DNA from: an uncultured Bacilli bacterium
GTDB taxonomy: Bacteria > Bacillota_I > Bacilli_A > RF39 > UBA660
Assembly: GCA_934096015.1 (NCBI GenBank)
Contig: CAKOLD010000001.1
Location: 32,628 to 96,627 of the forward strand
Reading direction: 5' to 3'
Length of the DNA: 64,000 nt
Shown: piece after piece, positions 26,501 to 35,505 of the stretch
Layout: every line of letters begins with the position of its first letter
Position numbering within the stretch: position 1 is the first letter of the stretch
Program-made: the position numbers and the translations under genes
Notes under the pieces: generated by a model
Told to the model about the DNA's origin: nothing
The model's database searches: none
Seen by the model: only the letters and a program-made list of their open reading frames with translations

Positions 26501-26729
26501 ATGCTACACTAGTTAAAAAATCGTCCATAGGAAAAAGTAAAGTTTTAGAAGTATATGTAGTTAATAACTGATAAACTTTATTAGCTTCATATAAACTAGA
26601 AGTAACCACTAAAACATTTTTTTTATATTTTTTATAATAGTTATAAATATATAAAACATCTAATTCTTCAGTCAATCCAGAAATTGTTTTAAAATCTTCA
26701 TAAGTAAATATTTCGTCTAAAAATTCCAT
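23520..26729 (-). CDS. mfd: Transcription-repair coupling factor Mfd
   Basis: Mfd removes RNA polymerase stalled at DNA damage and recruits UvrA. The 1069-residue protein has the UvrB-homology region at the N-terminus, the RNA-polymerase-interacting CarD-like domain with VGDFVVHNSHGVGIYGG (about 395), and RecG-like helicase motifs GDVGFGKTEVAFRA (Walker A, about 548), DEEQRFGV (Walker B), TLSATPIPRT and QIRGRVGRSD, then the TRCF C-terminal domain. It is a little shorter than the usual ~1150. Its start overlaps the pth stop by one base. Confidence 0.96.
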   Translation of the reverse strand: MEFLDEIFTYEDFKTISGLTEELDVLYIYNYYKKYKKNVLVVTSSLYEANKVYQLLTTYTSKTLLFPMDDFLTSVALAASPDLKLKRIETLEKIKSNDHFIVVTHLTGYLKYLTLFESFKKSNFEIKVGDTVSRENLINKLEEYGYVKTSIVNTTGEYSVRGYIIDIFLFNENNPIRMEMFGSDIESLRFFDVDTQRSIENINNFTLTTANEKIGEVYSSLYDYLEKPMVFYYDYNLIISAYKKMQKEIFDYNVSKGVQSDFKYMFDFDQIEVLNYIYIDKNVDTISSSSLNFKSGTIENFNSDFEKLKDFVINKSKNNKVIFCLSNKAEKNNIENLIKEIDNIAFRDNICILDYKINNGFQINNYVVIGEYDIENVKRSIKYKNNYKFGKKIKNYNDLSVGDFVVHNSHGVGIYGGLVTLTKSGLQKDYILINYAKNDKIYVPVEKIDLIYKYSDKDGIKPKIDKLNSTSWAKTKLRVRNRIKDISEELIKLYANRLAIKGKKYSDFPDEKTFELDFPYDETSDQIKCINDIYEDLRKEKPMERLLCGDVGFGKTEVAFRAIFKAIINGDQVAYLCPTTLLSRQQYNNAMERFRHFPVNIALLNRFTSQKDFKKIISGLKDGTIDVVFGTHKLFNKEIVYKNLGLLIIDEEQRFGVTHKEKIKELKNTINVLTLSATPIPRTLKMAMSGLKDMSVIDTAPVNRYPVQTYVIEENEVIMKDAIYKELSRNGQVYILYNKVTDIDLFASKISQLIPEASVIFAHGRMDKGELESIVEKFINNEFNILVCTTIIETGIDIPNVNTLIIVDADNFGLSQLYQIRGRVGRSDRIAYAYLMYKPSKVLTETAIKRLKSIKDFTELGSGYKIAMRDMAIRGAGELLGSEQAGFVDSIGIELYMKMLEEEVKKLKGEKIEEETDDNNLIEVDTHVATSMSSDENLIIEIHKLINSVVDEKSFNEIKSELEDRFGKLDEKIIIYMYEEWFDHLAKKIGVSNVKQTGNFVEIEIPSDISSKVHGDKLFLELYQINRNFKIRYFNKKIYISLKTTNLENHFLVYLIKLIEMLISNIGNV

Positions 26730-27271
26730 TAATTATATTTATTCATTAAAGTAAAAATATCCATATTTTCATAATCATTTAAAATATCCCTAAAAACATC
26801 TAAATTTTTACCAATAATGTCCTGTTCCTTTCTAGAAAATTTTGATAAAACAAAGTCAATTACATTTTCACTTTTTCCTATACCAACTTTTAATCTTCCA
26901 AATTTTTGTGAATTTAACATATTTATAATAGATTTAATGCCATTATGCCCACCAGAACTACTATCAAATTTTAATTTATATTTACCAATTTCCAAATCTA
27001 AATCATCGTGTATAACTAATACATTTTCCACATCAATTTTATAATAACTAACAAATTTTTTAACAACTTCTCCACTCAAATTCATAAAACTTAATGGCTT
27101 TAAAAATATAATCTTATCATAACCATTATTTTTAATATAATACATTCCATTAAATTTCGTCATCCATTTTACATCTTTTAAATAAAAATCTAATATCATA
27201 AAACCAACATTATGTCTTGTATTTAAATACTCTTTTCCTGGATTTCCTAATCCTACAACCAATTTTATCAT
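26729..27271 (-). CDS. pth: Peptidyl-tRNA hydrolase
   Basis: Pth frees tRNA from drop-off peptidyl-tRNA. The 180 residues show KLVVGLGNPGKEYLNTRHNVGF with the catalytic His (about 21), LKPLSFMNLSGEVV, VIHDDLDLEIGKYK with Asp, and GGHNGIKSI. The gene overlaps both neighbours by one base, so pth-mfd are translationally linked, as in the Bacillus spoVC-mfd order. The short fin gene found between them in Bacillus is missing. Confidence 0.95.
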   Translation of the reverse strand: MIKLVVGLGNPGKEYLNTRHNVGFMILDFYLKDVKWMTKFNGMYYIKNNGYDKIIFLKPLSFMNLSGEVVKKFVSYYKIDVENVLVIHDDLDLEIGKYKLKFDSSSGGHNGIKSIINMLNSQKFGRLKVGIGKSENVIDFVLSKFSRKEQDIIGKNLDVFRDILNDYENMDIFTLMNKYN

Positions 27272-27963
27272 TAAACATCACCTTTTTCTAAATAATTGTT
27301 AATAAACAAAGGTTTATCAACATAAGTTTGAGTTTTTCCATCTTTAACACACTCAAATAAAACACAACATGCACTACTGTTCTTAGATTCATAAACAAAT
27401 TTTAAAGTTTTTATACTAAAATTATTTTTTGCTAATATATCAATAATTTCAATTAGCCTATCAGTTCTGTGAACAAAATAGAAATAACCATGTACTTTCA
27501 ATAGTTTATAAGCAAGATTCACTATTTCTTCAAAATTAATACAGATTTCATGTCTTGCCACAGCTTTAATATAATTATCGTTTACTACATTTTTTTCATT
27601 GCATTTAAAATATGGCGGATTACAAGTAATTATATCAAGTGAACCTTCTGGAAAATATTTTAAACAGTTTTTTACGTCATCATTTATTAATGAAATATCC
27701 AAATTATTATCTAAAACACTCTGAAGTGCTAAATCATAAATATTTTTTTGTAACTCCATTCCATATAAAGTTAAATTACTTTTCTTTTTTAAAATTAACA
27801 ACAGAGGTGCATTTCCACAACAAAAATCCAAAAGAGTTTTATCTTTCAGTTTAACATTTACAAATTCGGCTAATAAAACAGAATCAATAGAAAACTTAAA
27901 ATAATCAGTATCTTGATATATTTTTAAACCGTAATCTAATAAATCATTTTTTACTCTCACCAT
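27271..27963 (-). CDS. tRNA1(Val) adenine-N6 methyltransferase-like protein (YabB/TrmN6)
   Basis: A Rossmann-fold N6-adenine methyltransferase. From the ATG at 27963 (AAAGGAAATT upstream) it has 230 residues with FSIDSVLLAEFV, the SAM motif LLDFCCGNAPLLLIL (about 45) and the catalytic IITCNPPYFK (about 107). The E. coli relative modifies A37 of tRNA1-Val; B. subtilis YabB is the positional counterpart next to yaaT/yabA. An ATG 24 bases earlier is less well placed. Confidence 0.88.
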   Translation of the reverse strand: MVRVKNDLLDYGLKIYQDTDYFKFSIDSVLLAEFVNVKLKDKTLLDFCCGNAPLLLILKKKSNLTLYGMELQKNIYDLALQSVLDNNLDISLINDDVKNCLKYFPEGSLDIITCNPPYFKCNEKNVVNDNYIKAVARHEICINFEEIVNLAYKLLKVHGYFYFVHRTDRLIEIIDILAKNNFSIKTLKFVYESKNSSACCVLFECVKDGKTQTYVDKPLFINNYLEKGDV

Positions 27964-28735
27964 AGCTAATTTCCTTTTTCTCACCATTTACAAGAACGGT
28001 ACAACTTCTATTTAAAATATTTAAATCAACAACCTCTCCTTGTCCAAATTCAGTTTTTACTTTATCGCCAATACTAGGTAATCCTTTACGTAACTCACAA
28101 TAAACATCATCTTCGTACTGCAAACAACATAATAATCTCCCACATAGACCATTAATTTTTGAAGGATTTAAAGCAATATTTTGATTCTTAGCCATATTTA
28201 TAGAAATTGCATCAATTTTATTTAAAAATTTATGACAACATAATTCTCTACCACAACATCCTATTCCACCAAACATTTTTGCCTTATCTCTTACACCTAA
28301 TTGATGAAGCTCTATTCTTGTTTTATAAGTTGAAGCTAAAAATTTTACCAATTCTCTAAAATCTATTCTTTCATCAGCAATAAAATTCAAAGTAAGCTGT
28401 TTTCTGTCAAAAGTAAAAGTTGCATCTACAAAATTCATATCAAGATTAAGTTTTAAAGCACGTTTTCTTGCTAAATCCAAAGCTTTCTTTGAATCTTTTA
28501 AATTTTTTAAATATTTATCATAATCGTTTTCAGTAGCAATTCTTATAATTGGTTTCATATTAGATAAAATATCTTTATTTTTTACATCAACATTTAATTC
28601 TACTACTTTACCATATTGCAATCCTTTTTCAGTTTCAACAATTACACATATATTCTCTACTAATGATAATTCTTTAGAATAAAAATAATATGTTTTTCCA
28701 GCTGCACTAAATGAAATTCCATATATGTCCTTCAC
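27944..28735 (-). CDS. ricT: PSP1-domain protein YaaT (RicT)
   Basis: In B. subtilis YaaT/RicT forms the Fe-S Y-complex with RicA and RicF that promotes RNase Y cleavage and affects sporulation and competence. The protein has the PSP1 region FDRKQLTLNF..RIDFRELVKFLAS, GVRDKAKMFGGIGCCGRELCC (about 152-172) and GLCGRLLCCLQYE, the Cys clusters that hold the cluster. The start is taken at a GTG (28735) overlapping the holB TAG by one base; a GTG at 28744 is the alternative. It ends inside the following trmN6-like gene's start. Confidence 0.93.
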   Translation of the reverse strand: MKDIYGISFSAAGKTYYFYSKELSLVENICVIVETEKGLQYGKVVELNVDVKNKDILSNMKPIIRIATENDYDKYLKNLKDSKKALDLARKRALKLNLDMNFVDATFTFDRKQLTLNFIADERIDFRELVKFLASTYKTRIELHQLGVRDKAKMFGGIGCCGRELCCHKFLNKIDAISINMAKNQNIALNPSKINGLCGRLLCCLQYEDDVYCELRKGLPSIGDKVKTEFGQGEVVDLNILNRSCTVLVNGEKKEISYGESKK

Positions 28736-29445
28736 TACTTCCACTTCCTAACTAAATTTAAAATTACTAAATCTTGATTCCCATTTTTTCTTAAAATCTT
28801 AATACACTTTTCTAACAATTTAATATTCAAAATATTATCAATTAAATAATAGCTAATTAAATATTGTTCAAGAGAACTTAACTCTTTAATTAAAGTAGGA
28901 CGATCACTCGAAAAATAATTACTAACATATTCTAATTTATCAAATTTAGTCATCTTACCCATTTGATCAATAAAATCTTTATAATCTTTCTCTTCCCCTT
29001 TTATAATATAATCATTAAGTTTTAAAAATTGACATCTACTAACAATAGTATTTATAACAGCAACTCTATTTGAAGTAACAAAAAAACCAATAACATCATT
29101 TTGAGGTTCTTCTAAAAACTTTAATAAAACATTAGCAGCTGCTAAATTCATAGTTTCACTATTAACAATAATGTAATATTTATGTTTTAATAATACAGGA
29201 AAAGTTTGAAAATCTAATATTATATTACTAATTTGATTTTTTTTTATTTCTTTTCCATCAGGAAATACAATTTTAACATCAGCACAATTTTCTAATTTAG
29301 TATTATCAATAGAATTAATTTGACCAATCAATCTTAAAATATCTTGCAAAGCTGCCTTTTGATTATTAGATTCTATCAAAAAAGCATGAGAATTTGTATT
29401 CTCATTAAAAGTCAAAAGAATATTATTTAAGACTTCGCTACACAT
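28735..29445 (-). CDS. holB: DNA polymerase III delta-prime subunit (HolB)
   Basis: Delta-prime is a structural part of the sliding-clamp loader. The 236-residue protein has the AAA-like pattern with SHAFLIESNNQK, NVLLKFLEEPQ (sensor region) and TIVSRCQFLKL, the conserved SRC arginine. It lacks a good Walker A, as usual for this subunit. It is shorter than typical (~330), mostly in the C-terminal collar domain. holB-yaaT adjacency is standard in Firmicutes. Confidence 0.9.
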   Translation of the reverse strand: MCSEVLNNILLTFNENTNSHAFLIESNNQKAALQDILRLIGQINSIDNTKLENCADVKIVFPDGKEIKKNQISNIILDFQTFPVLLKHKYYIIVNSETMNLAAANVLLKFLEEPQNDVIGFFVTSNRVAVINTIVSRCQFLKLNDYIIKGEEKDYKDFIDQMGKMTKFDKLEYVSNYFSSDRPTLIKELSSLEQYLISYYLIDNILNIKLLEKCIKILRKNGNQDLVILNLVRKWK

Positions 29446-29456
29446 AACACCAATCC

Positions 29457-29645
29457 TTACAATAAAAACACATATATCATTATTACAGAAATTATTCCTG
29501 GAAATCCTAATATAGAACTCACAGATAATGAAAACAAATTAATTGGTATATGAATATTTAAAAGCGTTAATACAAGACTAATTGCATATAATGAACAAAA
29601 TGCAAAAATCAATTTTTTTAAAACTACTTTAAACAAACTAATCAT
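29457..29645 (-). CDS. bofA: BofA-family inhibitor of sigma-K processing
   Basis: BofA holds the SpoIVFB protease inactive in the mother-cell membrane until a forespore signal arrives. The 62 residues have two hydrophobic segments (about 8-28 and 38-62) and the conserved NIHIPINLFSLSVSSILGFP motif with Asn, His and Pro. It is shorter than B. subtilis BofA (87 residues), missing the first helix. It lies next to recR, matching the Bacillus recR-yaaL-bofA order without yaaL. Confidence 0.88.
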   Translation of the reverse strand: MISLFKVVLKKLIFAFCSLYAISLVLTLLNIHIPINLFSLSVSSILGFPGIISVIMIYVFLL

Positions 29646-29684
29646 AAAATAATCACCAATAAATTATATAAATTAACACAAAAT

Positions 29685-30290
29685 TTATGAAATTTGTTTT
29701 CTATCTCTAAGTGCTCTTTCTAAAGTCATAGAATCTAAATAATCAATTTCAACACCCATTGGTATCCCATATGATAATCTAGAAACTTTAACATTATATT
29801 TTTCTAGCAATTTGCTTATATAAAGAGTTGTTGTTTCTCCCTCAATACTCGGTTTTAAAGCTAAAATAACCTCATACTTTTCATTAGGATCTTCTTTTAC
29901 CTTTGCTATCAAAGAAGAAATGTTAATATCATCAGGAGTAACGCCATCAATTGGAGAAATCAATCCATCTAAAACATGATAAACACCTTTATAAGAACCA
30001 ACTCTTTCAAACATAAACACACTCTTATAATCTTCTACTACACATATAACATTTTTACTACGAGTTTCACTTTCACAAATACTACAGATTTTTTTATCAG
30101 TGATATGTCCACAAATAGAACACTTCTTTAACTCAACTGATAAATTTTTTAAAATTAAAGATAACTGATCTAGTTCATCCTTTTTTAAATTCATTAAAGA
30201 TAAAGCTAATCTTTCTGCAGTTTTTTCTCCAACACCAGATAATTTTTTTAAATAATTAATGAGTTCCTCTAAAATACTCGGATAAATCAT
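29685..30290 (-). CDS. recR: Recombination protein RecR
   Basis: RecR works with RecO and RecF to load RecA at gaps. The 201 residues have the helix-hairpin-helix LSGVGEKTAERLALSL (about 17), the zinc-finger CSICGHITDKKICSIC (about 57-72), a Toprim domain with VVEDYKSVFMFE and a C-terminal RLSYGIPMGVEIDYLD. It follows ybaB by one base. Confidence 0.96.
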   Translation of the reverse strand: MIYPSILEELINYLKKLSGVGEKTAERLALSLMNLKKDELDQLSLILKNLSVELKKCSICGHITDKKICSICESETRSKNVICVVEDYKSVFMFERVGSYKGVYHVLDGLISPIDGVTPDDINISSLIAKVKEDPNEKYEVILALKPSIEGETTTLYISKLLEKYNVKVSRLSYGIPMGVEIDYLDSMTLERALRDRKQIS

Positions 30291-30291
30291 A

Positions 30292-30588
30292 TTACATCAA
30301 TCCATTAGCGTATTTGCTATAAGCACCCAATTTTTTTTCATATTCTGAATCTATTTTTTCAAGTGCGTTACTAAATGCAATTTTTATCATATCTTCAAGC
30401 ATCTCTAAATCATCAGACTGCAAATCTTTATAATCAATTTTTACACTTATCACTTCTCTTTTTCCATTAAGAGTTATTTTTACCCATTCACTATTTCCTT
30501 CAAACTCCATTTGTTCTACTTCATTTTGTTTTTTTTGAATGTCCTTTTGCATTTTTTGCATCTGGCTCATTAAATTTTGCATATTCAT
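30292..30588 (-). CDS. YbaB/EbfC-family nucleoid-associated protein
   Basis: YbaB/EbfC is a small dimeric DNA-binding protein. The 98 residues have a Met- and Gln-rich helical start (NLMSQMQKMQKDIQKKQ) and the strand region WVKITLNGKREVISVKID, typical of the family. It is in the dnaX-ybaB-recR operon. Confidence 0.94.
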   Translation of the reverse strand: MNMQNLMSQMQKMQKDIQKKQNEVEQMEFEGNSEWVKITLNGKREVISVKIDYKDLQSDDLEMLEDMIKIAFSNALEKIDSEYEKKLGAYSKYANGLM

Positions 30589-30604
30589 AATATATTCCTT
30601 CTTT

Positions 30605-32164
30605 CTAATTAATTTCTATTATATCACCAAAAACTTCTTTTGCATCTTGTTCTACAGAATCTAACGTGCCATCCTGTTTTTGCTCGTCTTCTTCAATATA
30701 ATGATCATATTTATTTTTATTGACAATATAATCTTTTTTTATTTTATTACATTCTTCAGTAAATAAACAAATAAATTTATATGTCTTATTTTCAATTTTC
30801 TCAAATTCTCGTTCTAACAAATTTAAATTATTATTAAAAATAATGCTATCACTTTGTATATCGGTGGAAAAAATAACATTACTATCACTAACTACTTCCA
30901 CAGTAGCAGAATTAACATAACCAAGCAAATTATAATTATTATATTCGCCTAATTTATAAATGAAATCTTTCCAATATTCACAAAATTGTTGTTTTAAAGA
31001 TTTTTGAGCTCCATAAAAAGCATTATTAATTCTTATAAATAAAAAATTATCATCAATTTTATTAGTTTTTATTTCCCGGGAAATATTTTTTTCTACTTTT
31101 TTTTGGGAAATATTTTCTTTTTTTGCTATTTTAGGCTGATTTCCTTGAAAATATGTTAAAAATGAAATCAATAATAAATTATAAGCATTTTCCACTAATT
31201 TCAACTTTGTCTCTATATCAAATAAATCATCTATTATTTTTTTACAAAAATCAAAATCGTAATCAACATCATCATTACCTTTTTTTATACTTATACTCTG
31301 ATCAATCAAATATGACAACATTTCATCAACTAAAGAATTAATATCAATTCCTTGAATTTGTATTTCTTGAAAAATTTTTAAAAATTCTTCTATATCATTT
31401 TCATAAATAGCCTTAATTATTTTATCAATATACTGATTAGAAACTAATCCAAATGTTTCATTAATAATTTCTACTGTTATATTATTTGTAATTTTTGACA
31501 ATTGATCAAGATAACTTAAACAATCACGTAAACAACCATCTGACATTGTAGCTAACAAATCTACAGAAGCATCATCAATGTCTATATTCTCTTTTTCAGC
31601 AATAAATAAAAGATGTTCTCTTATTTCTGAATTAGTCAATTTTTTAAAATCAAAACGTTGACAACGCGATAGCACAGTTATAGGTACCTTTTGAATATCA
31701 GTAGTAGCAAAAATAAAAATAACGTGCGCTGGAGGTTCCTCTAAGGTCTTCAAAAATGCATTCCAAGCACTATTAGACAACATATGAACTTCATCAATAA
31801 TATAAATCTTATATTTAGACATAGATGGCACTAACTTTACATTATTTCTGATTTCTCTTATTTCATCAACACCATTATTGCTGGCCGCATCAATTTCAAT
31901 AATATCTGGATTTTCAGAAAAATTTAAACAATTCTTACATTTGCCACAACTATCCCCATTAACTGGAGAAAGACAATTCAAAACCTTAGCAAATATTTTT
32001 GCAGTACTTGTTTTACCAGTTCCTCTTGGACCAGTAAATATATATGCATGTGCAATTTTATCTTTTACAATAGAACCAATAAGAGTCTCTTTTACAAATT
32101 CTTGACCCACTAATTCCCTAAAATTTTGTGGTCTATATTTTCTATATAAAACTTTATAACCCAT
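30605..32164 (-). CDS. dnaX: DNA polymerase III gamma/tau subunit (DnaX)
   Basis: DnaX is the ATPase motor of the clamp loader. The 519-residue protein has YRKYRPQNFRELVGQ, Walker A TGPRGTGKTSTAK (about 47), the zinc site with CGKCKNC, Walker B IIDEVHMLS and SRCQRF. Domain IV-V (about 370-519) is short and Lys/Glu/Asn-rich. The ATG at 32164 follows GAGGTG; the GTG at 32173 overlaps that site. A Noc-binding palindrome lies inside the gene at 31071-31084. Confidence 0.96.
   Translation of the reverse strand: MGYKVLYRKYRPQNFRELVGQEFVKETLIGSIVKDKIAHAYIFTGPRGTGKTSTAKIFAKVLNCLSPVNGDSCGKCKNCLNFSENPDIIEIDAASNNGVDEIREIRNNVKLVPSMSKYKIYIIDEVHMLSNSAWNAFLKTLEEPPAHVIFIFATTDIQKVPITVLSRCQRFDFKKLTNSEIREHLLFIAEKENIDIDDASVDLLATMSDGCLRDCLSYLDQLSKITNNITVEIINETFGLVSNQYIDKIIKAIYENDIEEFLKIFQEIQIQGIDINSLVDEMLSYLIDQSISIKKGNDDVDYDFDFCKKIIDDLFDIETKLKLVENAYNLLLISFLTYFQGNQPKIAKKENISQKKVEKNISREIKTNKIDDNFLFIRINNAFYGAQKSLKQQFCEYWKDFIYKLGEYNNYNLLGYVNSATVEVVSDSNVIFSTDIQSDSIIFNNNLNLLEREFEKIENKTYKFICLFTEECNKIKKDYIVNKNKYDHYIEEDEQKQDGTLDSVEQDAKEVFGDIIEIN
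31071..31084. promoter_or_regulatory. Noc-binding site inside dnaX
   Basis: ATTTCCCGGGAAAT is a perfect match to the NBS consensus known for B. subtilis Noc. The Noc homologue encoded at 48178-49203 has the matching specificity residues. Confidence 0.75.
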
Positions 32165-32209
32165 TCTAACCACACCTCATAAAAAAATTATATCATAAAC
32201 CCCGGTTAT

Positions 32210-32632
32210 TTATCTCCTTTTTTTAAAAAAATCAGTTAAAATTTGCTTAAATTTTTGTTCCCAAATATCTTTATTTTGTAATTTTTCAAAATTTGTCTTT
32301 TGGTAACCTAATTTATTATCATCCCTTTTTACCAAATAATAAACATTTTTTAATCTAGCCTCTTTTATTACAGTTTTACACATTTCACATGGTTCCAAAG
32401 TCACCAGTAAAGAATATTCTGACAAATACTTGCTTTTCAAACATTTGTTCGCTTTAATTATTGCTAATATTTCTGCATGATACAATATATTATTAGATTT
32501 TTCGCGTTTATTATAAGCCTTTGAAATTATCTTTCCACTTGATTCATCATAAACAATTGCTGCAACAGGAACCTCTTTATTTTTCGACGCCCTATTACAC
32601 AATTTATATAAATAATTAAAATACCTTTCCAT
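32210..32632 (-). CDS. tadA: tRNA-specific adenosine deaminase TadA
   Basis: TadA makes inosine at position 34 of tRNA-Arg(ACG). The 140-residue protein has the zinc-deaminase motifs YHAEILAI (His-Ala-Glu) and LEPCEMCKTVI (PCxxC). The ATG at 32632 with AAAGGATG upstream gives the family start MERYFNYLYKL; an earlier ATG would read from the SRP RNA gene. The final region is divergent and ends in a basic tail. It lies between SRP RNA and dnaX, as in related genomes. Confidence 0.93.
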   Translation of the reverse strand: MERYFNYLYKLCNRASKNKEVPVAAIVYDESSGKIISKAYNKREKSNNILYHAEILAIIKANKCLKSKYLSEYSLLVTLEPCEMCKTVIKEARLKNVYYLVKRDDNKLGYQKTNFEKLQNKDIWEQKFKQILTDFFKKRR

Positions 32633-32660
32633 TATAAACATCCTTTTACTAATAAAAAAA

Positions 32661-32731
32661 GCGCACATCAACAGAGGTTGTTATGGCTGCTGTCTTCCGA
32701 CTCTGACCAGGTTTCAACTTATCAATTGCGC
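32661..32731 (-). ncRNA. ffs: Signal recognition particle RNA, small 4.5S type
   Basis: The minus strand folds into one hairpin starting and ending in GCGC. The apical Ffh-binding part is conserved: GTCAG, then a GGAA tetraloop, ACAGCAGCC. About 71 bases, so it lacks the Alu domain of Bacillus scRNA. A T run follows it before tadA. Confidence 0.92.
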
Positions 32732-32737
32732 AAATAA

Positions 32738-32766
32738 ATTATAACAAATTTAAAGTTAGTTAACAA
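32738..32766 (-). promoter_or_regulatory. Promoter of SRP RNA
   Basis: On the minus strand TTGTTA, 17 bases, TATAAT with an extended TG, ending 7 bases before the RNA. Confidence 0.75.
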
Positions 32767-32774
32767 CCCTATGG

Positions 32775-32800
32775 TTATCCACAATGTTTCACGTGAAACA
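32775..32800 (+). promoter_or_regulatory. parS site 1 with abutting DnaA box
   Basis: A consensus DnaA box TTATCCACA (32775-32783), one A, then a perfect parS TGTTTCACGTGAAACA (32785-32800), the ParB/Spo0J-binding palindrome. Confidence 0.92.
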
Positions 32801-32960
32801 TAAAAAAATCTTCACTTGTTTTTTTCACAATAAATTAATGTTTTTACACATATAGATGCATTTTAACTAGTTTCAATTATTATTTTATAATTTATATATA
32901 GTTATTCACCAACTATATTAATTTATATTTATATTTATATTTATTAAAACCATTAAAAAG

Positions 32961-32990
32961 TTTTCCACAATGTTTCACGTGAAACATTGT
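32961..32990 (+). promoter_or_regulatory. parS site 2 with abutting DnaA-box-like sequence
   Basis: TTTTCCACA (32961-32969), one A, then parS TGTTTCACGTGAAACA (32971-32986). The palindrome extends to 24 bases (32967-32990). Between sites 1 and 2 I see only AT-rich sequence. Confidence 0.92.
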
Positions 32991-33015
32991 AATTTTGGTT
33001 TGCTATTAATTATAT

Positions 33016-33031
33016 TGTTTCACGTGAAACA
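33016..33031. promoter_or_regulatory. parS site 3
   Basis: A third perfect TGTTTCACGTGAAACA, 30 bases after site 2 and next to the gyrA terminator. No DnaA box adjoins it. Confidence 0.92.
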
Positions 33032-33032
33032 T

Positions 33033-33056
33033 AAAAAAAGAAGAATTACTCTTCTT
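33033..33056 (-). terminator. Terminator of gyrA
   Basis: AAGAAGA/TTCTTCTT with a short loop, overlapping the stop codon and followed by T on the minus strand. Confidence 0.8.
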
Positions 33057-35496
33057 CTTGATCGCTATTATCAGTAGTTTCTTCGTAATGCGATACAACA
33101 CTTATTGCTGATACACTTTGTGAATCTTTTAAATTTATTAATTTAACACCTTGAGTTACTCTGCCAAGTTGAGATATTTGATCAATTGGCAAACGAATAA
33201 CTATTCCTGAATCAGTAATAATCATTAAATCCTGATCATCATCTACAATCTTGAATGCAATTAAATTACCATTCTTTTCAGTAATACTTAAAGCCTTAAC
33301 ACCTTTACTTCCGCGTTTAGTCTTTCTATATTCTGATAATACTGTTTTTTTACCATATCCATTTTTTGTAACAATTAAAATGTTATTAGAATCATCTGCT
33401 ACATCTAATCCTATACATAAAGATGAATCTAAATTAATTCCTTTAACTCCAGAAGCTGTTCTTCCCATAACACGAATTTCATCTTCGTTAAATATTACCA
33501 TTCTTCCTTCACTAGAAGCTAAAATAATGTTATTATCACCAGTCGTTTTTCTAACACCAATTAATTCATCATTATCTTTCAACGAAATTGCTATTTTTCC
33601 TGAAGTTCTTATATTATCAAAATCTTCTATTCTTGTTTTCTTTACCAAACCTCGCTTCGTTGCAAATAGTAAATATTTATAAGAATCATCATTATTTGTT
33701 AATTTTACCATAGAATTGATAGTCTCATCTTTTTCTATTTGTAATAAATTGATTATAGGTAATCCTTTTGATTGTCTAGAATATTCAGGGACTTCATATC
33801 CTTTCAATCTATATACTTTACCCTTATTAGTAAAGAACAATAAGTAATCATGTGTTGATAAGTTTATCATTTGTTCAGCAAAATCTTCATCATTGGTTGA
33901 CATTCCCTTTACACCGACTCCACCTCTATTTTGCGATTTAAATGTATCAACAGTTGTTCTTTTTATATATCCTTTATTTGTTAGAACAATCATAACGCTT
34001 TCTTCAGGAATCAAAGATTCATCTTCAATATAATCAATTGCTGTCATATCAATCTCTGTTTTTCTATCATCTCCAAATTTGTCTTTAATTTCTAACATTT
34101 CTTGTTTAATTATTGCTAAAACCTTATTATCATCACTTAAAATACCTCTTAAACGATCAATTTCTTTTAATAAAGCTTCTAATTCTTCCTCAATTTTAGC
34201 TCTTTCCAAACCAGTTAAACGCCTTAGTTTTAACTCTAATATTGCATTACATTGAATATCATCTAGATTGAAACGTTCCATTAATTTAGTTTTAGCATCA
34301 ACATCTGCTTCAGCTTCCCTAATAATACTAATAACCTCATCTAAGTTATCTAATGCGATTTTATATCCATTCAAAACGTGGACTCTATTTTCAGCTTTAT
34401 TAAGTTCAAACTTTGTCCTTCTGATAATTACGCTTTTTTGATAATCAATATATTTAGCAATGATATCTTTTAATCCTAAAGTCTTTGGTTGCCCATCATC
34501 AAGCATTAATAAATTAATACCATAACTTGTTTGTAACTGAGTATGTTTATATAAATTATTTAAAACAACATTGGCATTAGCTTCTCTTTTTAAAGTAATT
34601 ACTACTTTAACACCATTTTTTTGATTAGACTCATCATGTAAATCAGCAATACCATCTATTTGTTTTTCACGTACTAACTCACCAATACGTTCAATAAACA
34701 TTTTTTTATTAACTTGATAAGGAATTTCTCTTACAATTAATCTATTTTTCCCATTATGTTCTTCAACATCAACCTTTCCTCTAATTGTAATTGAACCTTT
34801 ACCAGTTTCATATGCTTTCTTAATTCCTGAATTTCCTAAAATTTTTGCACCTGTAGGAAAATCTGGACCTTTAATATATTGCATTAATCCTAATGTATCA
34901 ATTTCCGGATTATCAATATACGCAACACAACCATCAATAACCTCTTCTAGATTATGAGGAGGAATATTTGTAGCCATACCCACAGCGATTCCCATAGTTC
35001 CGTTTACTAAAATATTAGGAAATTTACAAGGCAAAACAACAGGTTCTTCTCTAACATTATCAAAATTAGGTCTAAAATCAACAGTATCTTTATTAATATC
35101 TCTTAAAAGTTCTAAAGAAATTTTAGATAATCTTGCTTCTGTATAACGATATGCCGCTGCTGAGTCACCATCTATTGAACCAAAATTACCATGTCCATCT
35201 ATCAAAACATATCTATAACTAAAATCCTGCGCCATTCTAACCATAGCATCATAAACCGAAGAATCTCCATGTGGATGATATTTACCTAAAACGGCTCCGA
35301 CAGTAGTTGCACTTTTTCTGAAAGGTTTATCAGGTGTTAAACCATCCTCATACATGGTATAAAGTATTCTTCTATGAACTGGTTTTAAGCCATCTCGTAA
35401 ATCAGGTAATGCTCTAGCTACAATTACACTCATCGAATAATACAAAAAAGAATTTTCTATTTCATCTACAATATTTTTCTGTCTTAATTTATCCAT
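33046..35496 (-). CDS. gyrA: DNA gyrase subunit A
   Basis: GyrA cuts and rejoins DNA while GyrB supplies ATP energy for negative supercoiling. The 816 residues have the winged-helix with the active-site Tyr in [12 protein letters not shown] (about 120), the quinolone region [18 protein letters not shown] with the sensitive-type Ser and Asp, a coiled-coil tower, and a C-terminal beta-pinwheel with the GyrA box-type stretch [11 protein letters not shown] that distinguishes gyrase from topo IV. It follows gyrB by 9 bases. Confidence 0.97.
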   Translation of the reverse strand: MDKLRQKNIVDEIENSFLYYSMSVIVARALPDLRDGLKPVHRRILYTMYEDGLTPDKPFRKSATTVGAVLGKYHPHGDSSVYDAMVRMAQDFSYRYVLIDGHGNFGSIDGDSAAAYRYTEARLSKISLELLRDINKDTVDFRPNFDNVREEPVVLPCKFPNILVNGTMGIAVGMATNIPPHNLEEVIDGCVAYIDNPEIDTLGLMQYIKGPDFPTGAKILGNSGIKKAYETGKGSITIRGKVDVEEHNGKNRLIVREIPYQVNKKMFIERIGELVREKQIDGIADLHDESNQKNGVKVVITLKREANANVVLNNLYKHTQLQTSYGINLLMLDDGQPKTLGLKDIIAKYIDYQKSVIIRRTKFELNKAENRVHVLNGYKIALDNLDEVISIIREAEADVDAKTKLMERFNLDDIQCNAILELKLRRLTGLERAKIEEELEALLKEIDRLRGILSDDNKVLAIIKQEMLEIKDKFGDDRKTEIDMTAIDYIEDESLIPEESVMIVLTNKGYIKRTTVDTFKSQNRGGVGVKGMSTNDEDFAEQMINLSTHDYLLFFTNKGKVYRLKGYEVPEYSRQSKGLPIINLLQIEKDETINSMVKLTNNDDSYKYLLFATKRGLVKKTRIEDFDNIRTSGKIAISLKDNDELIGVRKTTGDNNIILASSEGRMVIFNEDEIRVMGRTASGVKGINLDSSLCIGLDVADDSNNILIVTKNGYGKKTVLSEYRKTKRGSKGVKALSITEKNGNLIAFKIVDDDQDLMIITDSGIVIRLPIDQISQLGRVTQGVKLINLKDSQSVSAISVVSHYEETTDNSDQEEE

Positions 35497-35505
35497 AAAA
35501 CCCTC

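Noticed and set aside
32961..33031. The parS palindromes as transcription terminators
   Set aside because: They match the 16-base ParB consensus exactly, occur three times and lack adjoining T tracts; the gyrA terminator is a separate hairpin.
33251..33682. A 143-residue open frame on the plus strand
   Set aside because: It is antisense to the gyrA C-terminal domain and has no promoter or ribosome site.
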